From Methanoregula sp. (GTDB lineage: Archaea > Halobacteriota > Methanomicrobia > Methanomicrobiales > Methanospirillaceae), in the NCBI GenBank assembly GCA_003154335.1, contig PMDE01000144.1, positions 9,971 to 19,401 on the forward strand: DNA of 9,431 nt, given 5' to 3'. This document shows positions 1 to 6,018 of this stretch, piece by piece. The notes beneath the pieces are model-generated. The model saw only the letters and a list, made by a program, of their open reading frames with translations. It made no database searches and was not told where the DNA came from. Numbering within the stretch: position 1 is the first letter of the stretch; every line of letters begins with the position of its first letter. A program made the translations under genes and the position numbers.

Positions 1-176
1 GCGAGAAAGATATCCATAAGGATCAGGTCTGGATTATACATGGCCGCGGCAGTAACTGCAGACTCACCCGTACTCTCAATCGAACAGACGGTATATCCCA
101 TCTGCCTCAGACTTTCTCCGAGATCTTCTGCGACAATCTGTTCGTCTTCTACGATAAGAATCGAAGCCGGATTCAT
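1..176 (-). CDS. Response regulator receiver domain, N-terminal part (runs off left edge)
   Basis: This is the N-terminus of a two-component response regulator, a cytoplasmic phospho-acceptor for a histidine kinase. The 58 visible residues form the first half of a CheY-like receiver: strand 1 ends in ILIVEDE (residues 6-12), giving the acidic metal-binding pair, and strand 3 is LILMDI with the predicted phospho-acceptor Asp at residue 55. The start is the ATG at 174-176, because an in-frame TAA lies just upstream of it. A GGAGGT lies 11 bases upstream, which is a rather long spacer. The C-terminal half is outside the window, so it cannot be said whether the receiver stands alone or is fused to PAS, kinase or output domains. 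In methanogens of this group such receivers often precede PAS/kinase modules; that is family knowledge and is not visible here. Confidence 0.87.
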   Translation of the reverse strand, partial: MNPASILIVEDEQIVAEDLGESLRQMGYTVCSIESTGESAVTAAAMYNPDLILMDIFL

Positions 177-187
177 CGGTTACCAGT

Positions 188-193
188 ACCTCC
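188..193 (-). promoter_or_regulatory. Ribosome binding site of the response regulator
   Basis: The minus strand reads GGAGGT here, 11 bases from the ATG at 176. It is a strong Shine-Dalgarno match with a longer spacer than usual. No in-frame start lies closer to it, because the codon just before the last upstream one is TAA, so the ATG at 176 is kept. Confidence 0.6.
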
Positions 194-421
194 AGTTAAT
201 CCGTTTAAAGACCGGGTGTCACGTCTTCCTGACCATTTCTTCAATCTTATCCTCCCTACCCTGCTGCATAATAGATTGAGATTGCCCCGGAAATCAGGTG
301 TCAGGATCTCCATACGTTTACCTGATAATGAAATCCCGGAAATAGCCTTATATATATTGATCCTTTTGTCGATCTCTTACATTAATCTGTCTCCCCGGAT
401 ACTGTGGATAAAATATATGTG

Positions 422-458
422 ATTTTTTAAAAACCATAAAGTCCATTTTTTTAAAAAC
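422..458. repeat. Duplicated T6-7A5C element
   Basis: ATTTTTTAAAAAC at 422-434 recurs as ATTTTTTTAAAAAC at 445-458. Both copies are followed within a base or two by ATA, and their starts are 23 bases apart. Two near-identical AT-rich blocks about two helical turns apart could be a regulator or chromatin-protein binding array, or chance low-complexity sequence. There is no functional evidence. Confidence 0.4.
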
Positions 459-466
459 ATATGTTT
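455..466. repeat. Perfect 12-base palindrome
   Basis: AAACATATGTTT is a perfect inverted repeat with no spacer, at the end of the second T/A block. It has the size of a half-turn dyad operator. It lies midway between the response regulator and cofC starts, about 255 bases from the latter, so its target gene, if any, is unclear. Confidence 0.4.
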
Positions 467-690
467 AATTCCCGGCATTAACGGCAGACCGCTCCCAGCC
501 CGATAATTAGAGAGACGTTTTTTATAGAAGGATTGATGCCGAAATCGCGTTCCGGGATCCTTTTATATGACTACTCCCGGATGATCTACGATTTTGAACA
601 AAATCTGATATCTTTGGAACTATGGTTTAATGTTACAATATTTCTCCTCCCGGCTGTTAGTGTCATAAATTGTAATGTGGTATCAGCATC

Positions 691-700
691 TTTTTTTTAT
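691..700 (+). promoter_or_regulatory. Candidate TATA element for cofC
   Basis: A run of eight T followed by AT lies 23-32 bases upstream of the chosen cofC ATG. This is about the spacing expected between an archaeal TATA box and a start site at or just before the ATG. A T-run is an imperfect TATA box, and the GAGGT at 713-717 argues for a leader, so an upstream box (for example 561-568) is an alternative. Confidence 0.25.
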
Positions 701-712
701 CTCACCGCGTAT

Positions 713-717
713 GAGGT
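713..717 (+). promoter_or_regulatory. Ribosome binding site deciding the cofC start
   Basis: GAGGT sits 5 bases before the ATG at 723. The earlier in-frame ATG at 711 overlaps this element and has no such site of its own, so 723 is preferred. Confidence 0.6.
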
Positions 718-722
718 ATGAA

Positions 723-1367
723 ATGTGCCCTCACGCTTACATCCCCTATAAACCTGTCAATCCCAAGACTCGTCTCTCCTGCGTGCTCAGTCAGGAAGAA
801 AGAGAAGCGTTTGCCCGTGCCATGCTGGAAGATGTGATCCATGCGGTAAAAGATGTGAACTGCAGTCCGGTTGTCGTGGGTACTGAATTATTTGACAGTG
901 AGGAAATCCAGATTACGGTCAGCGACTCTGATCTCAACCAGACCCTCAATTCCCTACTGCCCCAGTCCAGTGGAGCGATGTTGATCATTATGGCCGATCT
1001 TCCTCTTGCCGATGCCCCGTCAATCAAGCAGGTAATTTCCACAGAAAAGGACATGGCGATTGTACCGGGCAGGGGAGGGGGAACGAATGTTATCTTCATC
1101 AAAGAACCACAACGGTTTCATGTCGATTATTATGGCACGAGTTTTCTTAAACACGTAAAAATTGCCAGGGATGCCGGGCTTTCGTACGATGTGATCGATT
1201 CGTTCAGGTTGCATACCGATATCGATGAGAAAGAGGATCTGGTTGAACTGCTGGCTCACGGGACGGGTGTAAGCCGTACCTACCTTGAAGGACTTGGTTT
1301 TTTCCTTTCTGAGGAGAAAGGGCGCGTCGGCGTAGAGCGCCAGGGAAGGAAAACAGAAACTGAATGA
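723..1367 (+). CDS. cofC: 2-phospho-L-lactate guanylyltransferase
   Basis: CofC activates 2-phospho-L-lactate with GTP to lactyl-diphospho-guanosine, the donor that CofA/CofD-type chemistry joins to Fo to make coenzyme F420-0. It is a soluble nucleotidyltransferase with a GT-A-like fold. The 214-residue product opens with IPYKPVNPKTRLS (residues 7-19), the nucleotide-binding segment with the conserved Lys and Arg. It continues with an IMADLPLA motif (Asp92, the expected metal-binding position) and VPGRGGGTN (114-122), which is characteristic of this family. Length matches the family. The open frame extends upstream to about 675, but the GAGGT at 713-717 and the family N-terminus favour ATG 723. 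The charged tail after about residue 195 is variable. It is a single gene, convergent with the cofE operon, with an AT-rich tract directly downstream. CofC is the clear best reading. Confidence 0.9.
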   Translation: MCPHAYIPYKPVNPKTRLSCVLSQEEREAFARAMLEDVIHAVKDVNCSPVVVGTELFDSEEIQITVSDSDLNQTLNSLLPQSSGAMLIIMADLPLADAPSIKQVISTEKDMAIVPGRGGGTNVIFIKEPQRFHVDYYGTSFLKHVKIARDAGLSYDVIDSFRLHTDIDEKEDLVELLAHGTGVSRTYLEGLGFFLSEEKGRVGVERQGRKTETE

Positions 1368-1618
1368 ATAACTTGCAAAAACATATTTAAAAAAAGCGAC
1401 TTCCTGACCCTGGCCCGAATTTCAATAAAAAAAATTACCGAATTTTAAAAAATTTTCAATTCAGGCTCATCTGATCCAGGTCTCTGATAAGAGAAATGGA
1501 ATATCTCAAAGTCAGAATGCCATTGATATGAATTTCCTGGTGATCGTATGATGAATTTTGTGGTTGCTGATTACCTTTACAATTATCTATCATGAAACGT
1601 GAAGGGGAGATGACAAAA
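1368..1618. other. AT-rich gap downstream of cofC
   Basis: No gene is seen. A/T runs occur at about 1384-1395 (TTTAAAAAAA), 1424-1436 and 1442-1457. On the minus strand these read as T-tracts and could help terminate transcription arriving from cofE. On the plus strand they could serve as TATA-like sequence for the broken gene that follows. No stable G+C-rich hairpin precedes them. Confidence 0.35.
1604..1609 (+). promoter_or_regulatory. Ribosome binding site of the broken gene
   Basis: GGGGAG lies 9 bases before the ATG at 1619 (a second ATG follows at 1622). It is one of the better Shine-Dalgarno matches in the window, which suggests that a translated gene once began here or still does. 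Confidence 0.5.
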
Positions 1619-2069
1619 ATGATGGGTGTAGTTTCTTATGAAACGCTTGGCACCCTTATTGAACGTAACGGGTTTGATTGTGACCAGTTGATACCCTTTT
1701 TTATTGGTGAGGCAGCAGACCTGTCGTGACAAGGTGAAAAGTGTGCGGTTGAAACGTTTGTCGGTGTGCTTCTATTCTGGCTGAGGAGATTGAAGCAATA
1801 CGATCTTTCGACAAAATTACAATGGAAGTCTCCAGGAATTGCACCAGAAGTGAGCCTCGTGCCGGAATATACTCAGGTACCTTGCCTGATGAATACTCCA
1901 CGGTTCGCGTACAGGACATATGCTGCGGACGGTTCCTGCCCTTGGCACGGGAACCGGGAGAAAGGCTGCCAAAGCAAAGCAGGCTGCACTAAAAGCAGAA
2001 CTGGAAAAATTGGGCGCAAGTACTAAAGTTATTAGAATGAACCGGCATTTTTCCGGAATATCCCCATGA
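1619..2069 (+). pseudogene. Decayed, unrecognised gene between cofC and cofE
   Basis: A good ribosome binding site and ATG at 1619 open a 36-residue frame (MMGVVSYETLGTLIERNGFD onward, ending EAADLS) that stops at TGA 1727-1729. The same frame stays open to about 2026 but becomes unlike protein (many W, R, C, P). A protein-like stretch continues in a second frame, open 1753-1989, around ILAEEIEAIRSFDKITMEVS and then TLPDEYSTVRVQDI. A third frame from ATG 1920 to TGA 2067 encodes an Ala/Lys-rich helix and strand, AALKAELEKLGASTKV. The simplest reading is one former gene of about 130-150 codons with a nonsense change and two frameshifts. Its 3' end overlaps the convergent cofE terminus by about 38 bases. 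I do not recognise the family. The alternative is an intact 36-residue peptide gene followed by non-coding sequence. The frame-hopping is judged by eye. Confidence 0.35.
1930..1956 (+). repeat. Nine-pair inverted repeat (hairpin)
   Basis: CGGTTCCTG (1930-1938) pairs with CGGGAACCG (1948-1956), nine pairs with one G-T wobble, around a 9-base loop. No T-run follows on the plus strand. On the minus strand it lies 76-102 bases past the cofE stop, so it could stabilise or end that operon's transcript. It is not a tRNA T-arm, since no other cloverleaf arms fit. Confidence 0.45.
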
Positions 2070-2808
2070 AAAGGCATTCTTCGGCAGCGATCGCTTCGAT
2101 GCCTGTTTGATCAATAACAGGCAGACCCAGCCCCCGGATGATTGCTGCCGGCATACATTCATCGGCTTCGCCCATCACCAGCTCAGCAGCAGATGCGATA
2201 TTGTCTGCAACTGCCCGTTGTGTGACTTCGAGTTTTCTGCCATACAGATCACTTTTTCCCCGGTCGTCAATTACTGCGGCTATCCCGGCACACCCGATTG
2301 CCACGCCGCTGCACCCCCGGCGCATGGCGTGAGTCCGGCTGTCGGCAATAATTACCCCGATCTTCACTCCGCATTGTTCATAGATGACATTTTTGATGGT
2401 GAGTGCACTGCGATCCGGATCCCGGGGAAGCGGGGTGACGCACCCCAGTGGGGCGTTTGATGCATCCACCCCGGCATTGGGAAGGAGAGTTCCGTTTTTC
2501 ATGCATAAAATAAATCCTGGGATGCCCCCGACAACGGAATCACATTCCTGCAAGACAACTTCTGCAGTGCGGGGATCCATATGGTACCGTCCGGCAAGTT
2601 TCTCTGCCCATGCTGAAGGAGTTATCGTAGAAAGGGGAATGATATTCCCTTCCGCGGTGGCCACGGCTGTTTCGGCAAGCACAAGGATATCTCCGTCATT
2701 AAACCCGTTGCAGGCCGCCTGCGCTGATGTAATAACGCATCCCGCAAGGGAGTCACCGCTCCGAATAATTCCGGTCTTGAGTCCGAAGACCGTAAATAAA
2801 GCGTTCAT
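2032..2808 (-). CDS. cofE: Coenzyme F420-0:L-glutamate ligase
   Basis: CofE adds L-glutamate residues to coenzyme F420-0 using GTP and a divalent metal, giving the polyglutamylated coenzyme used by methanogen hydrogenases and dehydrogenases. The 258-residue product has the family length and landmarks in order: DGDILVLAETAVATAEG (38-54), PNAGVDASN (110-118), LPRDPDRSA (127-135), the DSRTHAMRRG loop (156-165) followed by GVAIGCAG (168-175), DLYG (187-190), and the C-terminal helix with IASAAELVMGEADE. From memory, many relatives have VADEIA and MGQ where this one has VADNIA and MGE; this may simply be lineage variation. It is the last gene of the operon. Its ATG overlaps the stop of the DHPS-like gene (ATGA, 2805-2808) and has only a weak binding site, so translational coupling is likely. 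Confidence 0.92.
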   Translation of the reverse strand: MNALFTVFGLKTGIIRSGDSLAGCVITSAQAACNGFNDGDILVLAETAVATAEGNIIPLSTITPSAWAEKLAGRYHMDPRTAEVVLQECDSVVGGIPGFILCMKNGTLLPNAGVDASNAPLGCVTPLPRDPDRSALTIKNVIYEQCGVKIGVIIADSRTHAMRRGCSGVAIGCAGIAAVIDDRGKSDLYGRKLEVTQRAVADNIASAAELVMGEADECMPAAIIRGLGLPVIDQTGIEAIAAEECLFMGIFRKNAGSF

Positions 2809-3614
2809 TGCTCTTTTACCATGTTTTCGTATACCCGCATTACATCGAGGGTTTGCGCCACGTCATGTGTGCGGATAACGGATGCGCCTTTCTCCAGAAG
2901 CATGAGGGTAACGGCAAGGGTTCCTGGAAGACGATCTTCGGGCCAGCGGTCAAGAAGATCGCCGATAAACGTCTTGCGGGACACGGCAGCAAGGAGCGGG
3001 CGATCAAATTTTGCAAAATCCGAGAAATGGCGGCACAGGGTCCAGTCATCGTCCACCGTCCTGAATGGGGTCCAGATCCCGATACCGGGATCAAGGACAT
3101 AGTTCTTGATAGCATATGTTTTACACCTGTCTACAACTGTGGAAAGCGCTGCGGCGGTGGCATCCAGTCCGACGGCATCTCCCGGCTGATTATTGGATGC
3201 CATCAGGAACGCGGGAAGTCCCGATTCTGCAAGCCGCTGGGCGTATAACGTAGATGAAAGCCCGGATATGTCGTTTACTGCATGAATCTCGTGTTTCAGG
3301 CAGACCTCGAGCACCCAGGGATTCAGTGTATCCACTGATACCGTAATCCCGCTCCCGTCAAGCTCTTTAAGTGCCTCATCCATCCGCGATGCCTCTGTGG
3401 ACCCGCTGATTGCCTGGGTATTGGGTGCAGTACTTCGTGCACCGATATCAATCATGTCAGCACCCTGTTCTGTCATAAGAACGGCTGTTTTATGAATGCA
3501 GTCGATCGGGATATATGAACTGGCATAGAAGGACTCGGGGCTGCAGTTGATCACCCCCATCAGGCGTACCGGTGTCTCCCCGATGGCGATCTTATTTACC
3601 ACGCATTGTTGCAT
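2805..3614 (-). CDS. folP: Dihydropteroate synthase-like enzyme (pterin carrier biosynthesis)
   Basis: A TIM-barrel enzyme of the DHPS family, which joins a pterin-methyl diphosphate to an aryl amine. In folate makers the amine is p-aminobenzoate; in methanogens it may be the ribofuranosyl-aminobenzene unit of methanopterin. The 269 residues keep the core: MGVINCSPESF (19-29, Asn23), IDIGARSTAP (55-64), SVDT (Asp95), VNDISG (Asn114), LDPGIG (Asp175), AVSRKTFIG (Ser212, Lys214) and RTHDV (Arg248, His250). Differences from bacterial FolP are SPESF for TPDSF, Ala63 where STRPG has Arg, and no MHM-type motif after strand 5 (FLMASNNQPGD instead). ATG 3614 has a GGTG-type site 7 bases upstream and overlaps folD by 19 bases; a GTG at 3602 is a possible alternative. 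Family assignment is sure; the exact substrate is inferred. Confidence 0.85.
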   Translation of the reverse strand: MQQCVVNKIAIGETPVRLMGVINCSPESFYASSYIPIDCIHKTAVLMTEQGADMIDIGARSTAPNTQAISGSTEASRMDEALKELDGSGITVSVDTLNPWVLEVCLKHEIHAVNDISGLSSTLYAQRLAESGLPAFLMASNNQPGDAVGLDATAAALSTVVDRCKTYAIKNYVLDPGIGIWTPFRTVDDDWTLCRHFSDFAKFDRPLLAAVSRKTFIGDLLDRWPEDRLPGTLAVTLMLLEKGASVIRTHDVAQTLDVMRVYENMVKEQ

Positions 3615-4465
3615 AGCTGCACACCTGCTGCACGATACGTGTTTCCCATCAGGGTCGCAATTGTCATCGGACCTACGCCGCCCGGTACAGGAGTGATTGC
3701 CGAAGCGATGTCTTTTACTGCTGAAAAGTCCACATCTCCAACCAGCCTGCCGTTTAATGTGTTAATTCCTACATCCACGACAACCGCACCGTGCCTGACA
3801 AGTTCTCCGGTGATGAAATGTGCTTTTCCGATTGCAGAGACAAGAATATCTGCCCGGCTGAGTTCTTCTGCAAGATTCTTTGTCCTGCTGTGACAGAGCG
3901 TGACCGTTGCATCGGCATTTACCAGCAGTGCCGACATAGGACGACCGACATCAATACTTCTCCCGATTACGACTGCCCGGGCACCGGAAAGTTCGATATG
4001 GTATTCTGCAAGGAGTGTCATAATCCCCTTTGGTGTACAGGGAGCAAACCGGGGTTTTCCTGAAAAAAGGAGGCCGAGATTGAACGGGTGGAACCCGTCC
4101 ACATCTTTTTCGGGATTCACTCCAGCAATTACCCGCCCGGTATCCACTTGTGCCGGAAGCGGAAGCTGGATAAGGATTCCATTAATATCCGGGTCCTGAT
4201 TCAGCCGGGTCACCGTCTGGATGACCTGCCCGGTTGTCGCATCTCCTTTAAGCTCCACACCGACCGATCCGATCCCCACCTGCTCGCAGGCCCGATGCTT
4301 CATCCTTATATACATCTGAGATGCTTCATCACTGCCGACAATCACCGTCGCCAGGCGAGGGTAGAGGCCCGATTCATCAATCTCTTCTTTGAGGATCTCG
4401 ATCAATTTGTCAGCAGTTTTTTTTCCGTCGAGAATTACAGCCATGGGTATGTCCGGTATTTTCAT
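3596..4465 (-). CDS. folD: Methylene-tetrahydrofolate dehydrogenase / methenyl-tetrahydrofolate cyclohydrolase
   Basis: FolD oxidises 5,10-methylene-tetrahydrofolate with NAD(P)+ and then hydrolyses the methenyl form to 10-formyl-tetrahydrofolate, in the cytoplasm. The 289-residue protein shows both halves. The catalytic site is ASQMYIRMK, with Tyr52 and Lys56 as in characterised FolD enzymes, followed by GILIQLPLP and EKDVDGFHPFN. The nucleotide-binding domain has VVIGRSIDVGRP. The C-terminus has TPVPGGVGPMTIATL. Methanogens mostly use methanopterin and dedicated Mtd/Mch enzymes, so FolD beside GlyA points to a tetrahydrofolate branch for biosynthesis, as shown biochemically in Methanosarcina barkeri. 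The start at 4465 overlaps the glyA stop (ATGA); an ATG seven codons later (4444), nearer the usual FolD N-terminus, is possible. Neither has a strong binding site. Confidence 0.95.
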   Translation of the reverse strand: MKIPDIPMAVILDGKKTADKLIEILKEEIDESGLYPRLATVIVGSDEASQMYIRMKHRACEQVGIGSVGVELKGDATTGQVIQTVTRLNQDPDINGILIQLPLPAQVDTGRVIAGVNPEKDVDGFHPFNLGLLFSGKPRFAPCTPKGIMTLLAEYHIELSGARAVVIGRSIDVGRPMSALLVNADATVTLCHSRTKNLAEELSRADILVSAIGKAHFITGELVRHGAVVVDVGINTLNGRLVGDVDFSAVKDIASAITPVPGGVGPMTIATLMGNTYRAAGVQLCNNAW

Positions 4466-5700
4466 TCAGGATACAGGGCGAAACTACTGGCCATCCTGGT
4501 GACTTTTGCTTGTACATCTTTTATCATTGCTTCGTTCTTGACGTCCTTAACAACTGATGAAATCCAGTTACCAATCTGACGCATTTCTGACTCTTTCATT
4601 CCGCGGGATGTGATCGCAGGCGTCCCAACCCTCAACCCGCTGGTAACAAATGGGCTCTTGGTTTCGTTCGGGATCGTATTTTTATTCACGGTGATACCCG
4701 CACTGCAAAGTGCATTCTCAGCTTCCAGACCGGTAATTCCCTGGGCAGTCAGGTCAATAAGGATCAGGTGGTTGTCAGTGCCGCCGGAAACAAGGCGAAG
4801 ACCATTATTTATGAGAGTTTCTGCGAGCATTTTTGCATTCTTAACGATTTGTTTGTTATATTCTGTGAAGGATGGACTGAGCGCCTCTTTGAAACAGACT
4901 GCTTTAGCCGTTATGGTATGCATGAGCGGCCCTCCCTGCATGCCAGGAAAGATCGCTTTATCGATTGCAGCCGCGTATTCACTGTTGCACATGATTGCGC
5001 CACCCCTTGGACCCCTGAGCGTCTTATGAGTTGTGGTTGTCGTAAAATTAACCACATTGACCGAGTTCTGGTGGACACCGGTTGCACAAAGTCCCGCGAT
5101 ATGGGCAATATCAGCCATACAATAAGCATCCACCCCATCCGCAATTTCCTGGAAGGCTTTAAAATCAATCGTTCTCGGGTATGCTGAAGCTCCACAGACA
5201 AGCATCTTCGGTCTTTCTTTTTTTGCCTGTTCTTCCACTACTCCGTAGTCGATCATTTCGGTCTTCGGGTCGACCCCGTACTGAACAACCCTGTAAAATT
5301 TCCCGGTAAAGCTGACCGGTGAACCATGGGAGAGGTGTCCCCCCTGGGTGAGTTTCATGCTCATCAGCGTGTCGCCAAGGTTCATGAACGCAAAATAGAC
5401 CGCCATATTCGCCTGGGTACCAGAGTGAGGCTGGACATTAGCATGTTCAGCACCGAAGAGCTTCTTTAACCGGTCACGGGCCAGGTTCTCTGCCATATCA
5501 TGGAACTCGCAGCCCCCGTAGTATCTTTTCCCGGGGTACCCCTCAGCGTATTTGTTGGTCATTACCGATCCCATTGCCTCGAGCACGGCCCGGGAAACAA
5601 GATTTTCTGATGCGATCAGCTCAAGCCCGTTAAACTGCCGGAGCCGTTCCTTTTCGATGATATCTGCTATTTCTGGATCAGTTTTAGACAGATAGGACAT
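4462..5700 (-). CDS. glyA: Serine hydroxymethyltransferase
   Basis: GlyA interconverts serine and glycine with transfer of the C3 carbon to a reduced pterin, using pyridoxal phosphate. The 412-residue protein matches the family throughout: LELIASEN near the N-terminus, YPGKRYYGGCEFHD, HSGTQAN, the ADIAHIAGL motif (Asp197, His200) and TTTTTHKTLRGPRGG with the PLP-binding Lys226. The open frame reaches a TTG at 5721, but ATG 5700 gives the family N-terminus MSYLSKTDPEIADII and is chosen. No Shine-Dalgarno precedes it, which fits a leaderless first gene. It heads the operon and overlaps folD by four bases. Archaeal GlyA enzymes use either tetrahydrofolate or tetrahydromethanopterin; the adjacent folD favours tetrahydrofolate, but this cannot be read from the residues here. 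Confidence 0.97.
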   Translation of the reverse strand: MSYLSKTDPEIADIIEKERLRQFNGLELIASENLVSRAVLEAMGSVMTNKYAEGYPGKRYYGGCEFHDMAENLARDRLKKLFGAEHANVQPHSGTQANMAVYFAFMNLGDTLMSMKLTQGGHLSHGSPVSFTGKFYRVVQYGVDPKTEMIDYGVVEEQAKKERPKMLVCGASAYPRTIDFKAFQEIADGVDAYCMADIAHIAGLCATGVHQNSVNVVNFTTTTTHKTLRGPRGGAIMCNSEYAAAIDKAIFPGMQGGPLMHTITAKAVCFKEALSPSFTEYNKQIVKNAKMLAETLINNGLRLVSGGTDNHLILIDLTAQGITGLEAENALCSAGITVNKNTIPNETKSPFVTSGLRVGTPAITSRGMKESEMRQIGNWISSVVKDVKNEAMIKDVQAKVTRMASSFALYPE

Positions 5701-5723
5701 ATGGAGAAGCGTTCGCTGCAATC

Positions 5724-5738
5724 AGTAATACCTTTTCC
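5724..5738 (-). promoter_or_regulatory. Candidate promoter of the glyA operon
   Basis: The minus strand reads GGAAAAGG followed by TATTACT, about 25-30 bases before ATG 5700. A purine-rich BRE-like block beside an AT-rich box at that distance fits a leaderless transcript, in line with the missing ribosome binding site. The TATA match is weak. Better boxes on this strand (fwd 5861-5869, CTTTATTTC; 5841-5849, TCTTTATGG) would give leaders of over 100 bases. Confidence 0.25.
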
Positions 5739-5905
5739 CGCTACAAAGAAAACAGATATGGACCGGCAGGTTTCTGCCCCGGCGTTTTTTCCCAGAAGAC
5801 AGAGAAGAGCGCGTGATTATTGGCCGATACAGTCAGGATGTCCATAAAGATGAATTGGATGAAATAAAGCACAAACCTTTTTTCCTTATCTGGCGATCAC
5901 TACTA

Positions 5906-5914
5906 TTATTTATA
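5906..5914 (+). promoter_or_regulatory. Candidate TATA box of the orf-smc unit
   Basis: TTATTTATA in the divergent region between glyA and the smc-linked gene. Initiation about 25 bases downstream would give a leader of roughly 80 bases before ATG 6019. The core is nearly symmetrical and also reads TATAAATAA on the other strand. Nothing else in 5701-6018 looks like a gene apart from a 34-codon GTG frame at 5949-6053 that is probably chance. Confidence 0.35.
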
Positions 5915-5921
5915 CGGAGAG

Positions 5922-5951
5922 CGCCGCACCATTACAGAAACCTGTGCGGTG
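5922..5951 (+). repeat. Inverted repeat in the predicted smc-unit leader
   Basis: CGCCGCAC (5922-5929) pairs with GTGCGGTG (5944-5951), eight pairs with one wobble and a 14-base loop. It begins just after the TATA candidate, so it would be at the start of the transcript or span the initiation site. It may be an operator-like dyad or an RNA hairpin; its role is unknown. Confidence 0.35.
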
Positions 5952-6018
5952 AGACGCGTCCTGGTGAAGAAGATCAGGTATCTTGAGCACGAATTAAAAA
6001 GAGGAGAAACTGATATCA

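Larger units (their letters stand above)
177..722. other. Divergent intergenic region between response regulator and cofC
   Basis: About 546 bases with no convincing gene. Short open frames (plus strand 216-422 and 533-721, and a 16-codon minus-strand frame at 219-269) lack recognisable products and plausible ribosome binding sites. Bases 340-700 are AT-rich. TATA-like strings occur at about 348-357 (TTATATATAT), 519-526 (TTTTTATA), 561-568 (TTTTATAT) and 691-700 (eight T then AT). It should hold divergent promoters for the response regulator and cofC, but which box is used cannot be decided from sequence alone. No tRNA or structured RNA is evident. Confidence 0.55.

Noticed and set aside
219..269. 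16-codon minus-strand frame just upstream of the response regulator
   Set aside because: Its composition is plausible for a peptide, but it is very short, without a clear binding site or a comparison to support it.
533..721. 62-codon open frame ending just before cofC
   Set aside because: It overlaps the likely cofC promoter, has AT-driven composition and no ribosome binding site.
1727..1729. TGA as a recoded codon (selenocysteine) in the 1619 frame
   Set aside because: The sequence after the TGA in that frame is not protein-like, no selenocysteine insertion hairpin is seen, and this lineage is not known for it. A nonsense mutation is simpler.
1930..1956. Possible tRNA T-arm (GGTTC-containing stem)
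   Set aside because: The stem is too long, the loop sequence is wrong, and no acceptor, D or anticodon arms can be placed around it.
2107..2460. Plus-strand open frames opposite cofE and the DHPS-like gene (also 2384-2878, 2808-3248)
   Set aside because: They are antisense shadows of well-supported genes; the translations are rich in Cys, His, Pro and Ser with no family motif.
4088..4579. Plus-strand open frame across the folD-glyA junction
   Set aside because: It is antisense to two conserved enzymes and shows no ribosome binding site or domain.
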